Shown piece by piece: positions 24,692 through 36,639 of a DNA stretch of 64,000 nucleotides (its first letter is position 1; every line of letters begins with the position of its first letter). The translations under genes were made by a program, and so were the position numbers. The notes under the pieces were generated by a model. That model did not search any database. It was not told where the DNA came from and saw nothing but the letters and a program-made list of their open reading frames with translations. Location: NCBI GenBank assembly GCA_951230915.1, contig OX579634.1, forward strand, positions 49,923,570 through 49,987,569, given 5' to 3'. The DNA is from Antitrichia curtipendula (lineage: Eukaryota; Streptophyta; Bryopsida; Hypnales; Leucodontaceae).

Positions 24692-24890
24692 TTGCTACGG
24701 TGAGATCTCTAGGATCATGCATCCCCCCAGTTGCATGCTTGGTACCATCAAAAAGCCCTCGGCAAGGAGGGATGCATGGGCTTTGTTTCGTGGCATTTGA
24801 ACGTATAGTGTGGAAGTTATTAAACTTCAAAATTTTATGAATTAAAAAATTAAAAAACTGCTTTTATTTACATTTTGGCTGTAACAACGT
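24692..24890 (+). repeat. Dispersed repeat (GCCCTCGGCAAGG family), copy 1
   Basis: Shares ACCATCAAAAAGCCCTCGGC, then GGGCTTTGTTTCGTGGCATT and a tail of (A)TTAAAAAATTA with copies at 24966-25215 and 26132-26345. Confidence 0.65.
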
Positions 24891-24965
24891 TATAAAGTAC
24901 ACTAGTTCATTCTTTACATTCTCTCTCTATAGTATCCATCCATACCTTAAAATTGGTTTGCTTGT

Positions 24966-25225
24966 TATGCTGAGATTTCCTAGACCATGCGTCTTCCGGT
25001 CACGTTCTTTGTATTGTTGGAAAGTTCTTTGCAAAGAAAGGTGCATGGATTTTGTTTTGTGGCATTTGGACCTATGGTGTGAAAGTTATGAAATTTCAAA
25101 GTTTCCATGAATTTAAAAATTAAATTAAATTATCCTTGATTTTGAAAAAATCATAACTTTTACATTGCATGTCCAATAGCCACGAAACAAACCCCTTGCA
25201 ATCCTTTATGCATAGAGCTTTCTAT
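24966..25225 (+). mobile_element. Same family, copy 2, with long inverted repeat
   Basis: The left half (AAAGTTCTTTGCAAAGAAAG ... TTTTGTGGCATTTGGAC ... AAAGTTATGA) is matched in inverse orientation by the right half (TCATAACTTTTAC ... CAATAGCCACGAAACAAA ... CATAGAGCTTT). This makes it a foldback or long-TIR element of about 210 bp. Non-coding. Confidence 0.6.
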
Positions 25226-26095
25226 TTGTATCAAAAACGCCACTTCTATTGCAAAAAGCAAAAAAGATTGAATTTTTTTTCCATACCTAACCGTAGGATC
25301 TCATATTAAACTAATACAAGAATGTAGGAGAGAAATTTCAGAAAATTTGACCGCATAGATTGCAAGATATTTGCATCCAAAGTGAAGAAAACAAGTTTTT
25401 TTGCACTTTACTTGATTAAATTTTTTGGCTTTGAATCTTCTTAACTTAAATTTTTTGTACAATCAATTTTGATTTTCTAAGTTTTTATGTTGAACACTTG
25501 AGTTGAGAATCTAGGAAAAAAAATTCAAGAAAAAAACACTTAATTTTTACTCATTAAAATTGTTAGGTAGAAGTAGGTTCAAGATTGAAGGAAAAACTAA
25601 ATCATTAATAGTTCTAAGATGAAATTGAAATACAATAATCCCAATGGTGAGATTGTTCTAGCAAGAAAATAAAACCTTGTCTAACAAAAAAAATTTTAAT
25701 TGTAAGAATTGCATTAAAAAAGGAATCATGTAAGTTGCTTTTTCAAGAAGATGCTTAGTTTACTTGAAAAACTAAGATTGTCTAGAACTTTCTCATTACT
25801 AGTCCAAATAGAATGAATCAAAGCTTCAAATCTAGACAAAAATATACAGTTTTAGAAAAAAAATGTTAAAAATTTTATTTTGACTTTTTGTGAATTTTTT
25901 GTATTGTCCACCGACCTCCATTTTTGCTTATTGTACCATAACTTTTTCTTCCGGGCACTGATTGAAATAAAAAATTATATATCCATGAAGCTCTTGCAAA
26001 ATTTCACATCCTCAAAAAAGTTCACTAAAAATTGAGGTCATAGGAACCTATCTGGACCCAAATTGTTCTTGAGGGGACAAACAGTCCTTTAGGGG
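25226..26095 (+). mobile_element. TTAA-flanked element, left end replaced
   Basis: Collinear with 44638-45561 from CGCCACTTCTATTGCAAA onward (CTAACCGTAGGATCTCATA, GATTGCAAGATATTTGCAT). Right end GTCCTTTAGGGG plus TTAA 26096-26099. The left terminus is missing where the preceding inverted-repeat element begins. Confidence 0.7.
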
Positions 26096-26131
26096 TTAAG
26101 CTTGGCAATAAGATAGGGTTTAGGTTATTTG

Positions 26132-26345
26132 GTTTTTTTGTTATGTTGAGATTTCCTGGACCATGCACCCCTTGGTAGCATTCTTAATACCATCAAAAAG
26201 CCCTCGGCAAGGAAGGGTGCACGGGCTTTGTTTTGTGGCATTTGGACCTATGGTGTGAAAGTTGTTTGAATTAAAAAAAAATTATGAATTAAAAAATTAG
26301 AAAATTACTTTTATTTTATTTTGACTGTGGCAATGGCATAGGCCA
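26132..26345 (+). repeat. GCCCTCGGCAAGG family, copy 3
   Basis: Closely matches copy 1 through ACCATCAAAAAGCCCTCGGC, GGGCTTTGTTTTGTGGCATT and the AT-rich tail. Confidence 0.65.
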
Positions 26346-26530
26346 CACTAATGTTATTGGAATTACAATGAACAACTCTTAATACATGATATGGTTAAGA
26401 TGAAATACCAAACAATTTTCCAATTTTCTTCCACACTACCCCAAGTAGACCATTTGCAGATTTAGTATTCTTGCCATTTTGAGTAAATGTGCTAGCACAT
26501 TGGTGACACCTTAATTATGCATCTCCTTAA

Positions 26531-27451
26531 CCTCTAAAGTCTCAAGGCCTCTTTTCCAAAAAAAAAAACACTCAAAACTGTCATTTTTATAACAAAGAGC
26601 AGAAAAAATGTAAAAAATGTTTTTTTTGCATATCTAACCGCAAGATCTTGTACTGGACTAATATAAGAATATGTGGAAGAAATTTCACACTTTGATCTTG
26701 TAGATTGCAATATATTTGCATTTAAAGTGAAGAAAATATGTTTTTTTTGCACCTTTTCAACTACGTTTTTTGGCTTTAAACCTTCATAACTTTTAATTTT
26801 TGCTCCATTAATTTTAATCTCCAAGTTTTATATGATAATGAATTGAGTTGAGAGTCTAGGAAAAAGTATTCAAAAACACACATTTAGTTTTCACTCATTA
26901 AAAAATTGTTAAGTTGAAGTAGGTTCAAGATTGAAGGAAAATCTAAATTGTTAATAGTTCTAAATTGGAATTGAAATACACTAATCTCAACAGTGAGGTT
27001 GTTCTAGCAAGAGTTATTAACCTTATAAAACTTTTTTTTTTGAAAAATTGTAAGAATTGAAGTCAGACATGAATCCTACAAGTTATTTTTTGAAAAAAAA
27101 TGCTCTTATTGTCCAAAAAAAAAGATTGTCCATAATTTTCACATAACAAATCCAAATGGAATAAATCAAAGCTTCCTATGTACAAAAATATATAATCTAT
27201 TAAAATAAATTATTAATTTTTTACTTTGAATTTTTTTGAATTTTTTTTTTCTACCCACCAAACTTAAAAATGACTTTTTGTGCCATAACTTTTGCTTCCA
27301 AAATCTGATTGAAATAAAAATTATATTTTGGAGAAGCTAATGTGTTATCCTATCTTCAAAAAATATTCAAAAAATCACTACAAATATTGAAACCATAAGA
27401 GCCTGTCCAAAATCCATTTTGTCCCTTCAAGGGACACTGAAACTCTAGGAA
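26531..27451 (+). mobile_element. TTAA-flanked TIR element (921 bp)
   Basis: TTAA 26527-26530, left end CCTCTAAAGTCTCAAGGCC, weak right end CTCTAGGA then TTAA 27452-27455. Interior collinear with 44638-45561 (CATATCTAACCGCAAGATCT, TAGATTGCAATATATTTGCA). No coding frame. Confidence 0.7.
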
Positions 27452-27455
27452 TTAA

Positions 27456-27864
27456 TTTTTAACCTACACTGTAAATTTTAAACATATAATATTGTTTTGA
27501 GGGAGATTCTCTAGGGCCTACACATCTTGTTTAGCTTTAAAGTTTTATCGACATCAAAATTTGGTGCCTGAGGCATTTAGGGTTAAAGAATAACTACCAT
27601 TTGCCTACTCATATCAATCTTGAACTTCAAGAGTTTAGTTGGGTCCCTCCTGCCTCTTCCGCAATTCAACCTCCTTTTACTGTTAAAACTATTCAAACTT
27701 TTGAAATTGGTACTTCCTCTTCCGCATTATATTCTAAAGTATGTAACTTCCCACTCCAGATGGGACACACGCACCAGCCTTCATGATAAAAAAAACACTG
27801 TCGATACCTTAAGAGAAATTGTTATAACTTACAAGAACTTTACGAAACCTTGACATTGTGTACA
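27456..27864. other. Fragment of another TTAA-element right end, then spacer
   Basis: CATCAAAATTTGGTGCCTGA followed by GGCATTTAGGGTTAA near 27555-27587 matches the termini of the 59975-60621 subfamily. The rest of the copy is not evident. Confidence 0.45.
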
Positions 27865-28151
27865 ATAGCACACCTCCAAAACTGAGCACCACTCTTTGCT
27901 ACTTTGCATAGTTTTTATTATTATTAGATTGATCAAAATTTCATATTTCCTTGTTGGCAAGTGAAAGGAGGTTTCAACGCACCAAAGAGTATGACATTTG
28001 GATACTGGATGCAAAAGTTATGAAAAGTCAAAGTTTTTATTCATGAATATTCTACAATCGTTTCTTCCAAACAAGTGCATATTAATTTTGGAGATGTCCA
28101 TGAAGCGATGATGGCGGTTTTAGATGGGGTGCAGTTTTGGGAGGGCTCACC
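27865..28151 (+). mobile_element. MITE with GGTGGGTACACC-like ends, copy 2
   Basis: Interior CTTGTTGGCAAGTGAAAGGA, AACGCACCAAAGAGTATGAC and GCGATGATGGCGGTTTTAG match copies at 11.2 and 48.3 kb. Termini are more decayed (CACACCTCCAAAACT / TTGGGAGGGCTCACCT). Confidence 0.65.
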
Positions 28152-30948
28152 TAGTTACATATATGCATTCGTTTAATGCCCTTTCTTTCAATATTGCTGC
28201 AAAATTTGTAAAACTATCAATACAAATGCACTATTAAATCTTAAACTTGTGATGCAATATTATAAAGAAGCATGCCTCCTTTTGTTTTGAATCAAACTTG
28301 TATATTGTATCTTGAACACATGTATCATACATTATTAAGTTTAGGGTTCAAAATCTCTAATATGGAAAATTGTATTCACTTATGTATTGAATTGTTTTTA
28401 GTATTGTATCAATATGAATATTTTCTTTTTCTTAACGTCATTCTACAATGGAGCTAAGAGTTGTCATTGAACACAAAAATAAAAAATAAAATAGTTGAAT
28501 AATTATTCAACATAGAGTAACTTCTTACTAATCTTTCATTTGATTTCTTATCCACTGTCTTTATTCTATTAATGTTGAGTGGAGTCATTTCTGTCCTAAT
28601 TGTGGAATTCACACAACATCAATAAGAAAATATTCTATCTCTTTGATTATACTATAGAGAAATAATATTTAAGTGACTCGTGCTATATGCAAATTTTGGA
28701 TATAGAATGACTGTTTCTATAGTATTTTTGTAATTAAACCTAAAAGAGAGCATACCAAGGGGGCTTATTTGTTTATTTTTTAATCCAACAATGTCAATCT
28801 CAAAGAAGGCAAGATCTATGGTTATGAGATTTGGCTAGGCTGACATGAATGCTCCTCCAAACTATTGTAAAGCCTAGTACTTTAAAGAGTTTGGAAATTC
28901 TCCTAAAAACTGAAAAATATTATCTTTTAGCCATGTAAGATTCCAAATGAACTTGTCATCCACGGAGAATTAAAGCATTGTCAAAACTATTCCCACTCGA
29001 CCATTTTTGGGATGAAAAGTGTGCAATTAATGCTTGAACATGCCCAAAGTTTCTTTTTTGCACTACCAAGATATGCAAATTTTGTTGATGTTGACCACTT
29101 CGTCAAATACTTATTTATTTTTCTTCAAATGATTCACTGAATTAGCAATGAAAGAGACCACTTTTCTTTTCCACACTACTTACCTTTCAATTGGTTGGAA
29201 TTCAAAATAATGAGTGCACTAATGGAGCAAATTAATGGAGAATACGGATTTTTCCTATTCAACATAGCCTTTGACATTGATTTTTTTATGAAGTCACACT
29301 ATTTCAAATTTAATGTAGTTAAAAATATTAAATACACTTATTGTACCACTTATTGCAAATATAAAATTTTGTCCTATTTGGTGCTAATTTTGTAGGGGAC
29401 AATACCTTTGTCCCCTACACTTTTACTTTTGTTCCTTCAGTAAAATGATAAATCCAATGACCATTCTCCATACTAATGACCATGTGTTTTGACAAGATCA
29501 ACAAGTTGTCGAACTATCCACTACCATTAAGTTTATCCATACAAAAAAGAGGCCATGTTCCTTCTATTCACTATACTCTTACTCCCATGTGCCTTGATCT
29601 AAGTACAAACTCTCCTACGTTATAAAGACTCCAAGGAGCTCTTTCTCAACTTTTATTGTAAACCATTCCTAATAATTAGCTTACCACAAAACTACACACA
29701 CACACACTCATACATAATGCAGCATGGCAACTAATTGCAAGGAGCTTTGCAATGTAGTGGCTCTCAAGGGACATTCTTGTCACCCTCGTTGCCATAGCAT
29801 GGATGCCACGCTCCTTTAGTTAGCCGTGCTTGCATTTGGACTTCCCATAGAAAACAATTATCTAAACCATCGTTACTTGAAATTAGGAGTTTAGATTGCC
29901 ACCATAGCCATTTCTTTCTCACATATTGGCCCTAAACGTTTCTCATGAACTCTTTTGAATCATAATGCAAGAAAGACCATGGCGCATTGACAAGTGAAAG
30001 CTCCGTCACGAGGGGACGGTATAAGAGAGTGTTGCAATTACAAAGTATTGGAGTGAGAGAGGAGGAGTGAAATTTGAACAGAGGTGCGATGGCAAACAGA
30101 GGAGGAAGGTACTATAGCTATGGCTAGGGATTTTTGGTATTGATGTTGCTAGTTGGAGTTTATTTTGTGGTAGTGCGGCCTTGAGTGGTAGACAATGATA
30201 TCAAACATGATGATCTGGTAGAGTTGTTGCAACCGAGATGCTCCAATAGCTACATGTTGGTGTGCTTTATGTTCCAATGCTCTTTGTATTTTCTCACTAT
30301 TTGTGATTGATTAATGTATTTGTCTTGTTTGCTTTGTTAAATCTTAGGTTCTTCCTCATCATGTATTTTGTAGTTTAGAAAATTGTTATGACTAGAAATA
30401 TATTGATTCAATCAACTTGAAAATGAATCTTCTCAATAATTTTGGAATATTTCAATTGCTTGGACTTCTTATTAGTTTGGTATGTGTGATTGATGGCAAG
30501 TGACTAGTAACAAGGCCTCTAAACAACATTTGGTGGCATTGGCACAACTATTATTTTTAAATGACTTTTGGACATGGAAATTCTAGAATTATATATTGTG
30601 TTTTTAAATTTATTTAATGATTCTATTGTTGGACCGATTCGGCCGTTGGCCTGATAGCACATAACACAACAAATCATTTAGAGTACACAATTCTACATGG
30701 AATTATATATAGGATTATAAAAAAATAATACTTTAAGATGAATTTGTAGGGGGCTAATCTAGCTCTTGGCCTAAAGTTTGAAGTCATATTGAAGTTATAA
30801 ATTTACATTTATAATAATGAAAAGCACACATATACATAGCTCTTTACATCTCTTGTAATTGTTTTAAATTAGCTATGCAAGTGGAAAATGAGTAGTTGGC
30901 ACAATTTTTCCACATGTACTTTTAGTAATTTGTAGAATTGTGTTGTTA
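28152..30948. other. AT-rich intergenic DNA
   Basis: No gene recognised. A perfect hairpin (GTAGGGGACAA, loop TACCT, TTGTCCCCTAC) sits at 29393-29419. A TATA-like TTATAAAG at 29620 precedes a (CA)n run near 29697 and a somewhat GC-richer stretch to 30240, but no coherent open frame follows. Confidence 0.4.
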
Positions 30949-31202
30949 AGGCCATATTCGTTATAGTGAGACTTTTTGCAAATTTTGAGACAGAATGCTA
31001 GTTATTGGAAAATTCATTTAAAAAAATAGTAACTGAAATAAAAAATAAATAATACTAAAATAGTGTTTCTATAATGAAATTCTAAAAGTTGGTGTTGTTA
31101 CCTATTAATAAAAAAAATACTAGTAAAGAGATAAATAGGTTTATCCTCGAGTCGAGGATGAAAATGAAACTGCAAAAAGTCTCAATATAACGAATATGAC
31201 CT
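30949..31202. mobile_element. TIR element with AGGYCATATTCGTTATA ends
   Basis: Left AGGCCATATTCGTTATAGTG and AGACTTTTTGCA are matched inverted by TGCAAAAAGTCTCAATATAA then CGAATATGACCT: about 32 bp of TIR with two mismatches. An internal palindrome TCCTCGA-G-TCGAGGA is also present. Length 254 bp, non-coding. A 5'-truncated copy is at 43575-43722. Confidence 0.8.
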
Positions 31203-31443
31203 TTGTTTGTGTAAATTGGTTAAGTCAAAGTGATGTTAAAGTGGAAGTAAATTGTGTTGCAAATCAAAAATAAGAATTGGATTGAAAAAGTCGAGGAACC
31301 AGAGGTTGTAGGAATTGGTGCACAATTCAGCAAGTTGATTAGCAACCATGAAAAATAATGCTCATTGTTCCATTGACAAAATTAGATCCCGAAGATGGAT
31401 GCATTGATTCTATCAAGAGTGTAGGTTCTTTTAACCTTGAGAC

Positions 31444-31884
31444 ACTATGTACCCAGAAGATGCAAACGCATCTTTTGGGTATTCATTAGCCTCCCCTCGT
31501 CCCTCCAAAAATCAAGAGCCGTTGATTTTTTTTGAATAAATAAAAATAGAACCCTTCTCTATTGCCGATCTTGAAAAATAAGGGACACGAATATGAATAC
31601 GAATACGGAATGGATATGGTATGAATATGGATATGGATATGGAAACAACATATGAATATGGGATGATATATCCCATATTGTTTGCCACTCTTCCCCACCT
31701 CCCAAAATTACAAATGGGAGGGGAGGGGGAGTTGAAATGTCACAAATTCTTTTGGGGGAGGGTGTAATAAATATAAAAAAGTTTGAATTTTAAAATAAAT
31801 TATTGGGGGGATAATTGAAAGACTTGAGTGAGGTGACTTGAGTGACTATGTCCCCAAAAGATGCAAACGCATCTTCTAGGTATT
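31444..31884 (+). repeat. 40-bp direct repeats flanking a 361-bp segment
   Basis: ACTATGTACCCAGAAGATGC at 31444 and ACTATGTCCCCAAAAGATGC at 31845 continue as similar 40-bp blocks, each containing the hairpin AGATGC-AAAC-GCATCT. Between them lie a GGATATG/GAATATG-rich stretch (31586-31665) and a G-rich stretch. The layout resembles a very small element bounded by direct repeats. Confidence 0.6.
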
Positions 31885-33109
31885 GTATTTCATACAAATA
31901 TTTCAGACATAGTGATCTGTTTTCTAATGACTCATCTTAATCCTCAGAATTTGAAGACCAATTTAGACTTCATTGATTTATTCCATTAGTGCATGTGACA
32001 CTGACTCACTAGAGTCACACTATTTCTAATAAGTGCTGAATGAATTCTATTGCATGTATATTAAGTTTTCACAAGAATGACCCCGATTTTTCTCTCTCAC
32101 TAATAGGATATTAGTGTAGCCAATGCTTTTTCATGCAAAATCCAAACTTGTAGATTCATGTTTTCGGTGAATGTTTATCAGAAGTAGTTTCTTCTTCAAA
32201 TTATAAAATTAAAGTGCTAAATACTCAAGGCATTACATTTTGGTGTGAACAAAAATTTGAAGTTAAATTACTATTTTAGTATCATTTTTTTAATGAATTC
32301 TAGCTCCACTCTCTTTTCTACTTGAATGAATATTTATGGAAATAAAGTAGCTGAGATCTTTCAATTTGTCTTTTTGTGCAATGAATTCCATTGCAAAACT
32401 TAATTTTCTATTCTTAAGCTCTATTTGAAGTGAGCCTCAAAAGCATTGGATTTTTGAAAATACACAATTTTGAAACAAGATAAATTGTTTAGTGCTATGC
32501 ATATTAATTTGTATTATTTTGTTTAACCTCATATATTTTACTTAACTATGATCTAATGTCTAATATCAAGTTGCATGTGGAGATGATTATGATACTATCA
32601 ATACAAGGAGGACATTTAGGCCTAAAAGTTGTTCTTTGTATGAGAAATTTGTCATGTTCAAGGAGTTTTGGATAATCCTGAGTTTGATTAGGACACTTTG
32701 TCTTTTGTATTAGGTTTTGGATTTGTGTTTTTTTGGCATTTCTTGTTCTTCCTTGTGTCTTGTCTTAAGTTGAACTCTAAAAAACTGCATGTGCTTTGTA
32801 ATTTTTCTTGTCTCTACAAATTTAAGGATATACAACCCTTGTTAGACAAGATAAATGTGATTTTTACCACCAAGGCTAGGGTGGAGTAGAAGGTAGGAGC
32901 GATTGTTGTTCTCATTATAAATGACATGCAAGATTGTTCCACTAGTAGAAAATCTGTGACCGAATTAACAAAAATGAACAAGAAAGTGTTGATTCAGTTT
33001 GTTAGTTTCATGTTGATTTGGATGTGTTGACTTGCACACTATCCATCAGAAACTTGTTAAATTTTTTGTTGATTTGGTCAAGTATAAAAAGGAAAAAAAT
33101 ATACATATT
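31885..33109. other. AT-rich intergenic DNA
   Basis: CACTAGTAGAAAATCTGTGA at 32940 resembles the left terminus of the CACTA-like MITE at 8607, but I found no matching right end. No gene seen. Confidence 0.4.
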
Positions 33110-33267
33110 AGAATTGGCCAATTACATAGCACCACGTGGCACTACCACCTAGGCATATTAAAATGCCACCTAGGCAACCCTCTGTACGGGCGCCTAAGGG
33201 CATGGGGGTTCAACCCCCCAACCTCCCAAATGGGAGGCCATGAACTTGGCCACTATACCATGCACAA
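33110..33267 (-). mobile_element. tRNA-derived SINE-like element
   Basis: On the minus strand a tRNA-like head is seen: TGGTATAGTGGCCAAGT (box A/D-arm-like), then the stem-loop CCTCCC-ATTT-GGGAGG, then a T-arm-like GGGGGGTTGAACCCCC carrying a box B-like sequence. A body with two CCTAGGTGG segments follows, and a T-rich tail (TATATTTTTTTCCTTTTT) beyond 33110. This layout fits a Pol III-derived SINE with a T-rich 3' end. Flanking duplications were not resolved. Confidence 0.55.
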
Positions 33268-33429
33268 ATCCGCTTGACAATATAAGGAGTAAAAGTTTAT
33301 TAGTATTTTTTTTGCAATTTGTTTTTCAATTATTTTGTTAAATCAACGGACTTCATAGGCCGTTTTGGCAAAGTAAAACAACTATTTTCAAATAACTTTG
33401 AACTAAGAAAAGTTGTAAAATAAATCTAC

Positions 33430-33971
33430 CTTTCAAAAATAGAAAGTAGAATACGAAATTGTTAAGAATTTGGTTATGAAATTGGAAAATGCCAATCCCA
33501 GTGGTCAAAATGTTATAATAATCAATCTATATTGTATGATTTTATTTTTTTCAAGAAATAATGAAAATTGAATAAGACAAAAGGACTTCAAAGTTTATTT
33601 TAGAGTACAGATTTCATAACTGCCCACAAACTAAAACTCCTCATATCTTTAGACTCATTGGTCAAAATGGATTGATTAAAAGCTTTCCATGTATATATAA
33701 CTCTAGAAATCCAATTTCAAATTTTTGTTTTTGAAAAAAAAAAGTGTTTTTTTCTGATCTGCCCGGACTGACCATCCGAGAAAAGAAGTAACATATTAGG
33801 CCATAACTTTTGACTCGTATTTCCAATCATCTTGAAATTTAGTGCATATGCCAGATATACTTTGCGCACAACTTCTAATAAAATTTCAGCCAAAAAAATG
33901 AAAATCTTCAACCACAAGTACTTGCCCAAAATTTCTATACTGCCAAAAAATGCATGTTGGTCCTTTAGGGG
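33430..33971 (-). mobile_element. TTAA-flanked element, truncated, inverted
   Basis: Ends with GGTCCTTTAGGGG and TTAA 33972-33975. Reading inward it is the inverse of the first 540 bp or so of element 18105-19028 (GGCCATAACTTTTGACTCGT, TCTGATCTGCCCGGACTG). The other terminus is missing. Confidence 0.7.
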
Positions 33972-33981
33972 TTAACAATAG

Positions 33982-34281
33982 CATTACAAAAAAATTCAGC
34001 CCTTGAAAATGTTGTTTAGAAAGGTTTTTCGGCACCCTCTGTGGTGCAATTACAAAAAAAAAAAATTTAATTTTAAAAATAAATAAATAAATAAATAAAT
34101 AATTCTTTAAAAAAAAAATTTAAAATTTCTCCATTCTGACGTGGCACAAGTAGTGCCACGTCCGATCCCCCCCCAAAAAAATTAATAATTTAAAAAAAAT
34201 CTAAAATATTCATTTTTTCCCCTCATTGCACCACAACCCTGCAAAACTCGCGGCACTCCCGAGCTGAATTTTTTTGTAATG
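33982..34281. mobile_element. TIR element with perfect 19-bp ends
   Basis: CATTACAAAAAAATTCAGC at 33982-34000 is exactly inverted at 34263-34281. The interior holds a perfect hairpin GACGTGGCAC-AAGTA-GTGCCACGTC (about 34138-34162) and an (AAAT)n microsatellite (34077-34102). 300 bp, non-coding. It begins 6 bp after the TTAA that ends the previous element. Confidence 0.8.
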
Positions 34282-34586
34282 GAAGAGTGAAGGAAACAAG
34301 TTGTAGTATCTAAATTGGATAGAATTTATCCTGTAAAGTTAAATAATTTTGAAGTAATAAAATTGGAATTTTGAACGGGGTTCTCACAAAGTCAAATTTG
34401 AATTGATCTTTTGAAATTTTGATACGAGGTGAAGTACAAAAATTATTTATATTCTTCAATCACATTCCAGGATCTCAAAAACCAAAAATAAATTTTATAT
34501 TCAAACTTGAAAATATTTTTTGATTGAATCAATTTTTTAAAATTGGAAATTCACCCAAACTATAATTTGAAATTTGAAATTCTTAA

Positions 34587-35498
34587 CCCGTAAAGCCCTG
34601 AGCTATATTTTTTGGCAACACAACAATTTGGGGTAGCTTACTACAACTGAAATTTTTAGTTTTTTTCTTTTTAAGTTTCCACATAATTTGTGCACAAGTA
34701 GTAGCTTTACGGCCAAATAGTTTTCATAACTTGTATGATATGTAGTTTTCAGTGAAGTGTGGGCAGTTTAAAAACTTCTTTAAGAATCACTTTAAAAAGA
34801 ATTTAAAAATTGATTTTATTTTTCTAGATTTATATGTTTGTGGAAAAACTTTAAACCATACCATTTTGATTAATGAGATGAAATCTATGAGGAGGTTTAG
34901 TTTGCGGGTAGTTTGGAGGTAGTTATGGATTCTATACTCTAGGATAAACTTTGAAGTCCTTTATTTGACTCAATCTTCAATATTTTTTGAAAAAAGTAAA
35001 ATCACAGGATTTAGATTGTTTACTACAACATTGCAACCATTGGAATTGGCATTTTTCAATTCCATAAATAAATTCTTAACAACTTTGAATTTATAATCAT
35101 TCTACACTTCTTTCTATTTACTATTATTTTCCTATATGTTGTACGATTCCAAATGATCTGAAATTTTTCAAGCATGTAGATGACTTGCCTTGAAGATTGA
35201 ATCCAACAAATTAGAATAATTTTGCACATTTTATCATAATGATGAGATTGTGAAGTGCAGTTGAATGGGTTTTTGCCAGACTCTAAAAAGGATTTTTGTC
35301 ACTTCAAATGCTAATATCTTGCAATCTGTACAAGTGGAAATTTCTAAAGTTTTTTCACATCTTCTCAAACCAATTTACTACAAGATCAAAAGGTTACATT
35401 TATCAAAAAACTAAAAAAACTAAAAAAATTGATATTTGTCCTAAAAATGGCTGTTTTGGAGTGTTTTGGATGAAAACATAGTAAAAAAACTTTAGAGG
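34587..35498 (+). mobile_element. TTAA-flanked TIR element (912 bp)
   Basis: TTAA 34583-34586, left end CCCGTAAAGCCCTGAGC, right end ACTTTAGAGG, TTAA 35499-35502. Full-length sibling of 18105-19028 (shared ATTGTTTACTACAACATTGC and CCTATATGTTGTACGATTCC). Confidence 0.8.
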
Positions 35499-35502
35499 TT
35501 AA

Positions 35503-36054
35503 ATTCTCTATCATATGCCAAAAATATACTTCAATTGATTTGTAAATGAAGGAAAAAGATTTAATGATGAAAACATTAGTCCTTGACTTTTCAACCATCC
35601 CCACATACTAGTTTTCAATTCATTTTCAAAATTGTAACTTTAAAGGTTAACACTTCCTCATGATCGTAATTGACATTAAGCAAAAACGTTGAATATTTTG
35701 ATAAAACCTTATAGATAGTGTTATACATATTTATAACATACGTATCCTATAACTATCAAAGGTGTTCTGCTTTCCACGATCTCGCTCTATGCTCGTGCAC
35801 TAGCTTTGCTCAATATTTTGAATTATTATTTTTAATATAGTTTTTTTTACCATAGTAATCCTAGTTTGCAATCAACAAATTAATAAAATATTTTTATTTT
35901 ATTGGACTGGTATATGAAAAAGTATCAATATTGTATTTCTAGCAATGCCGACAACCTATTCATTGGGAATGTATTTGCACCACGGGGAAAATAATGCCTT
36001 CACTTTTTAGAGGAACAAGCAATGCTACAAAGATCAAGTAGTCAAAATAATCCC
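35503..36054. other. Intergenic, nothing recognised
   Basis: AT-rich, with no open frame or repeat boundary recognised. Confidence 0.4.
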
Positions 36055-36635
36055 TAAACCCTAAAGCTCCACTTGTCCCCTCGGGGGACAATTTGGGTCC
36101 GGGTAGGTTCCTATTGTCTCAATTTGAAGTGAATTTTTTTGAGATTTTTTGAGGTTGTGAAGCTTTGCAAGAGCTTTGTGGATATATAATTTTTGTTCAA
36201 TCGGATGCCGGATGAAAAAGTTATGGCACAATGAGCAAGAAATGGAGATTCTCGGGCAGCCCAAAAAAAATTACAAAAAGTCAAAAAAAAAAAAAAATTC
36301 CCTAAAAGATTATGTTTTTATCTATACGTGAAGCTTTGGTTCATTCTATTTGGACTAGGGATGAGATGAGAAAGTTATGGACAATCTTAGTTTTCGGGCA
36401 ATTTAAGCATCTTCTTGGAAAAAAACTTTTTGTTCAACTTTGAATGCTAATATCTTCCAATCCGTACGGGCAAATTTGATGAAATTCTTACTACATGATC
36501 TCAGACAAGTTAAATACAATATCCTATGGTTAAATTCCCCCCAAAACAAAAAAATTGTTTTCCTTAAGTGAATACAACAGAAGTGGTAGTTTTGAGTGGT
36601 TTTTGACAGAAAACACCCTCAGGGCTTCAAGGGCT
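36055..36635 (-). mobile_element. TTAA-type element, degenerate, inverted
   Basis: Ends ACCCTAAAGCTCC and GGGCTTCAAGGGCTAA resemble the TIRs but both TTAAs are decayed. The interior is the inverse of 44638-45561 (GGACAATTTGGGTCCGGGTA, CTTCCAATCCGTACGG), with a deletion relative to the 925-bp members. Confidence 0.55.
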
Positions 36636-36639
36636 AAAC

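Noticed and set aside
32940..33010. Second CACTA-like MITE
   Set aside because: Only a left end (CACTAGTAGAAAAT) is present, with no inverse right end within 500 bp.
33180..33262. Functional tRNA gene
   Set aside because: The anticodon-like arm has a 4-base loop and no closed acceptor stem is seen, so it is only tRNA-derived.
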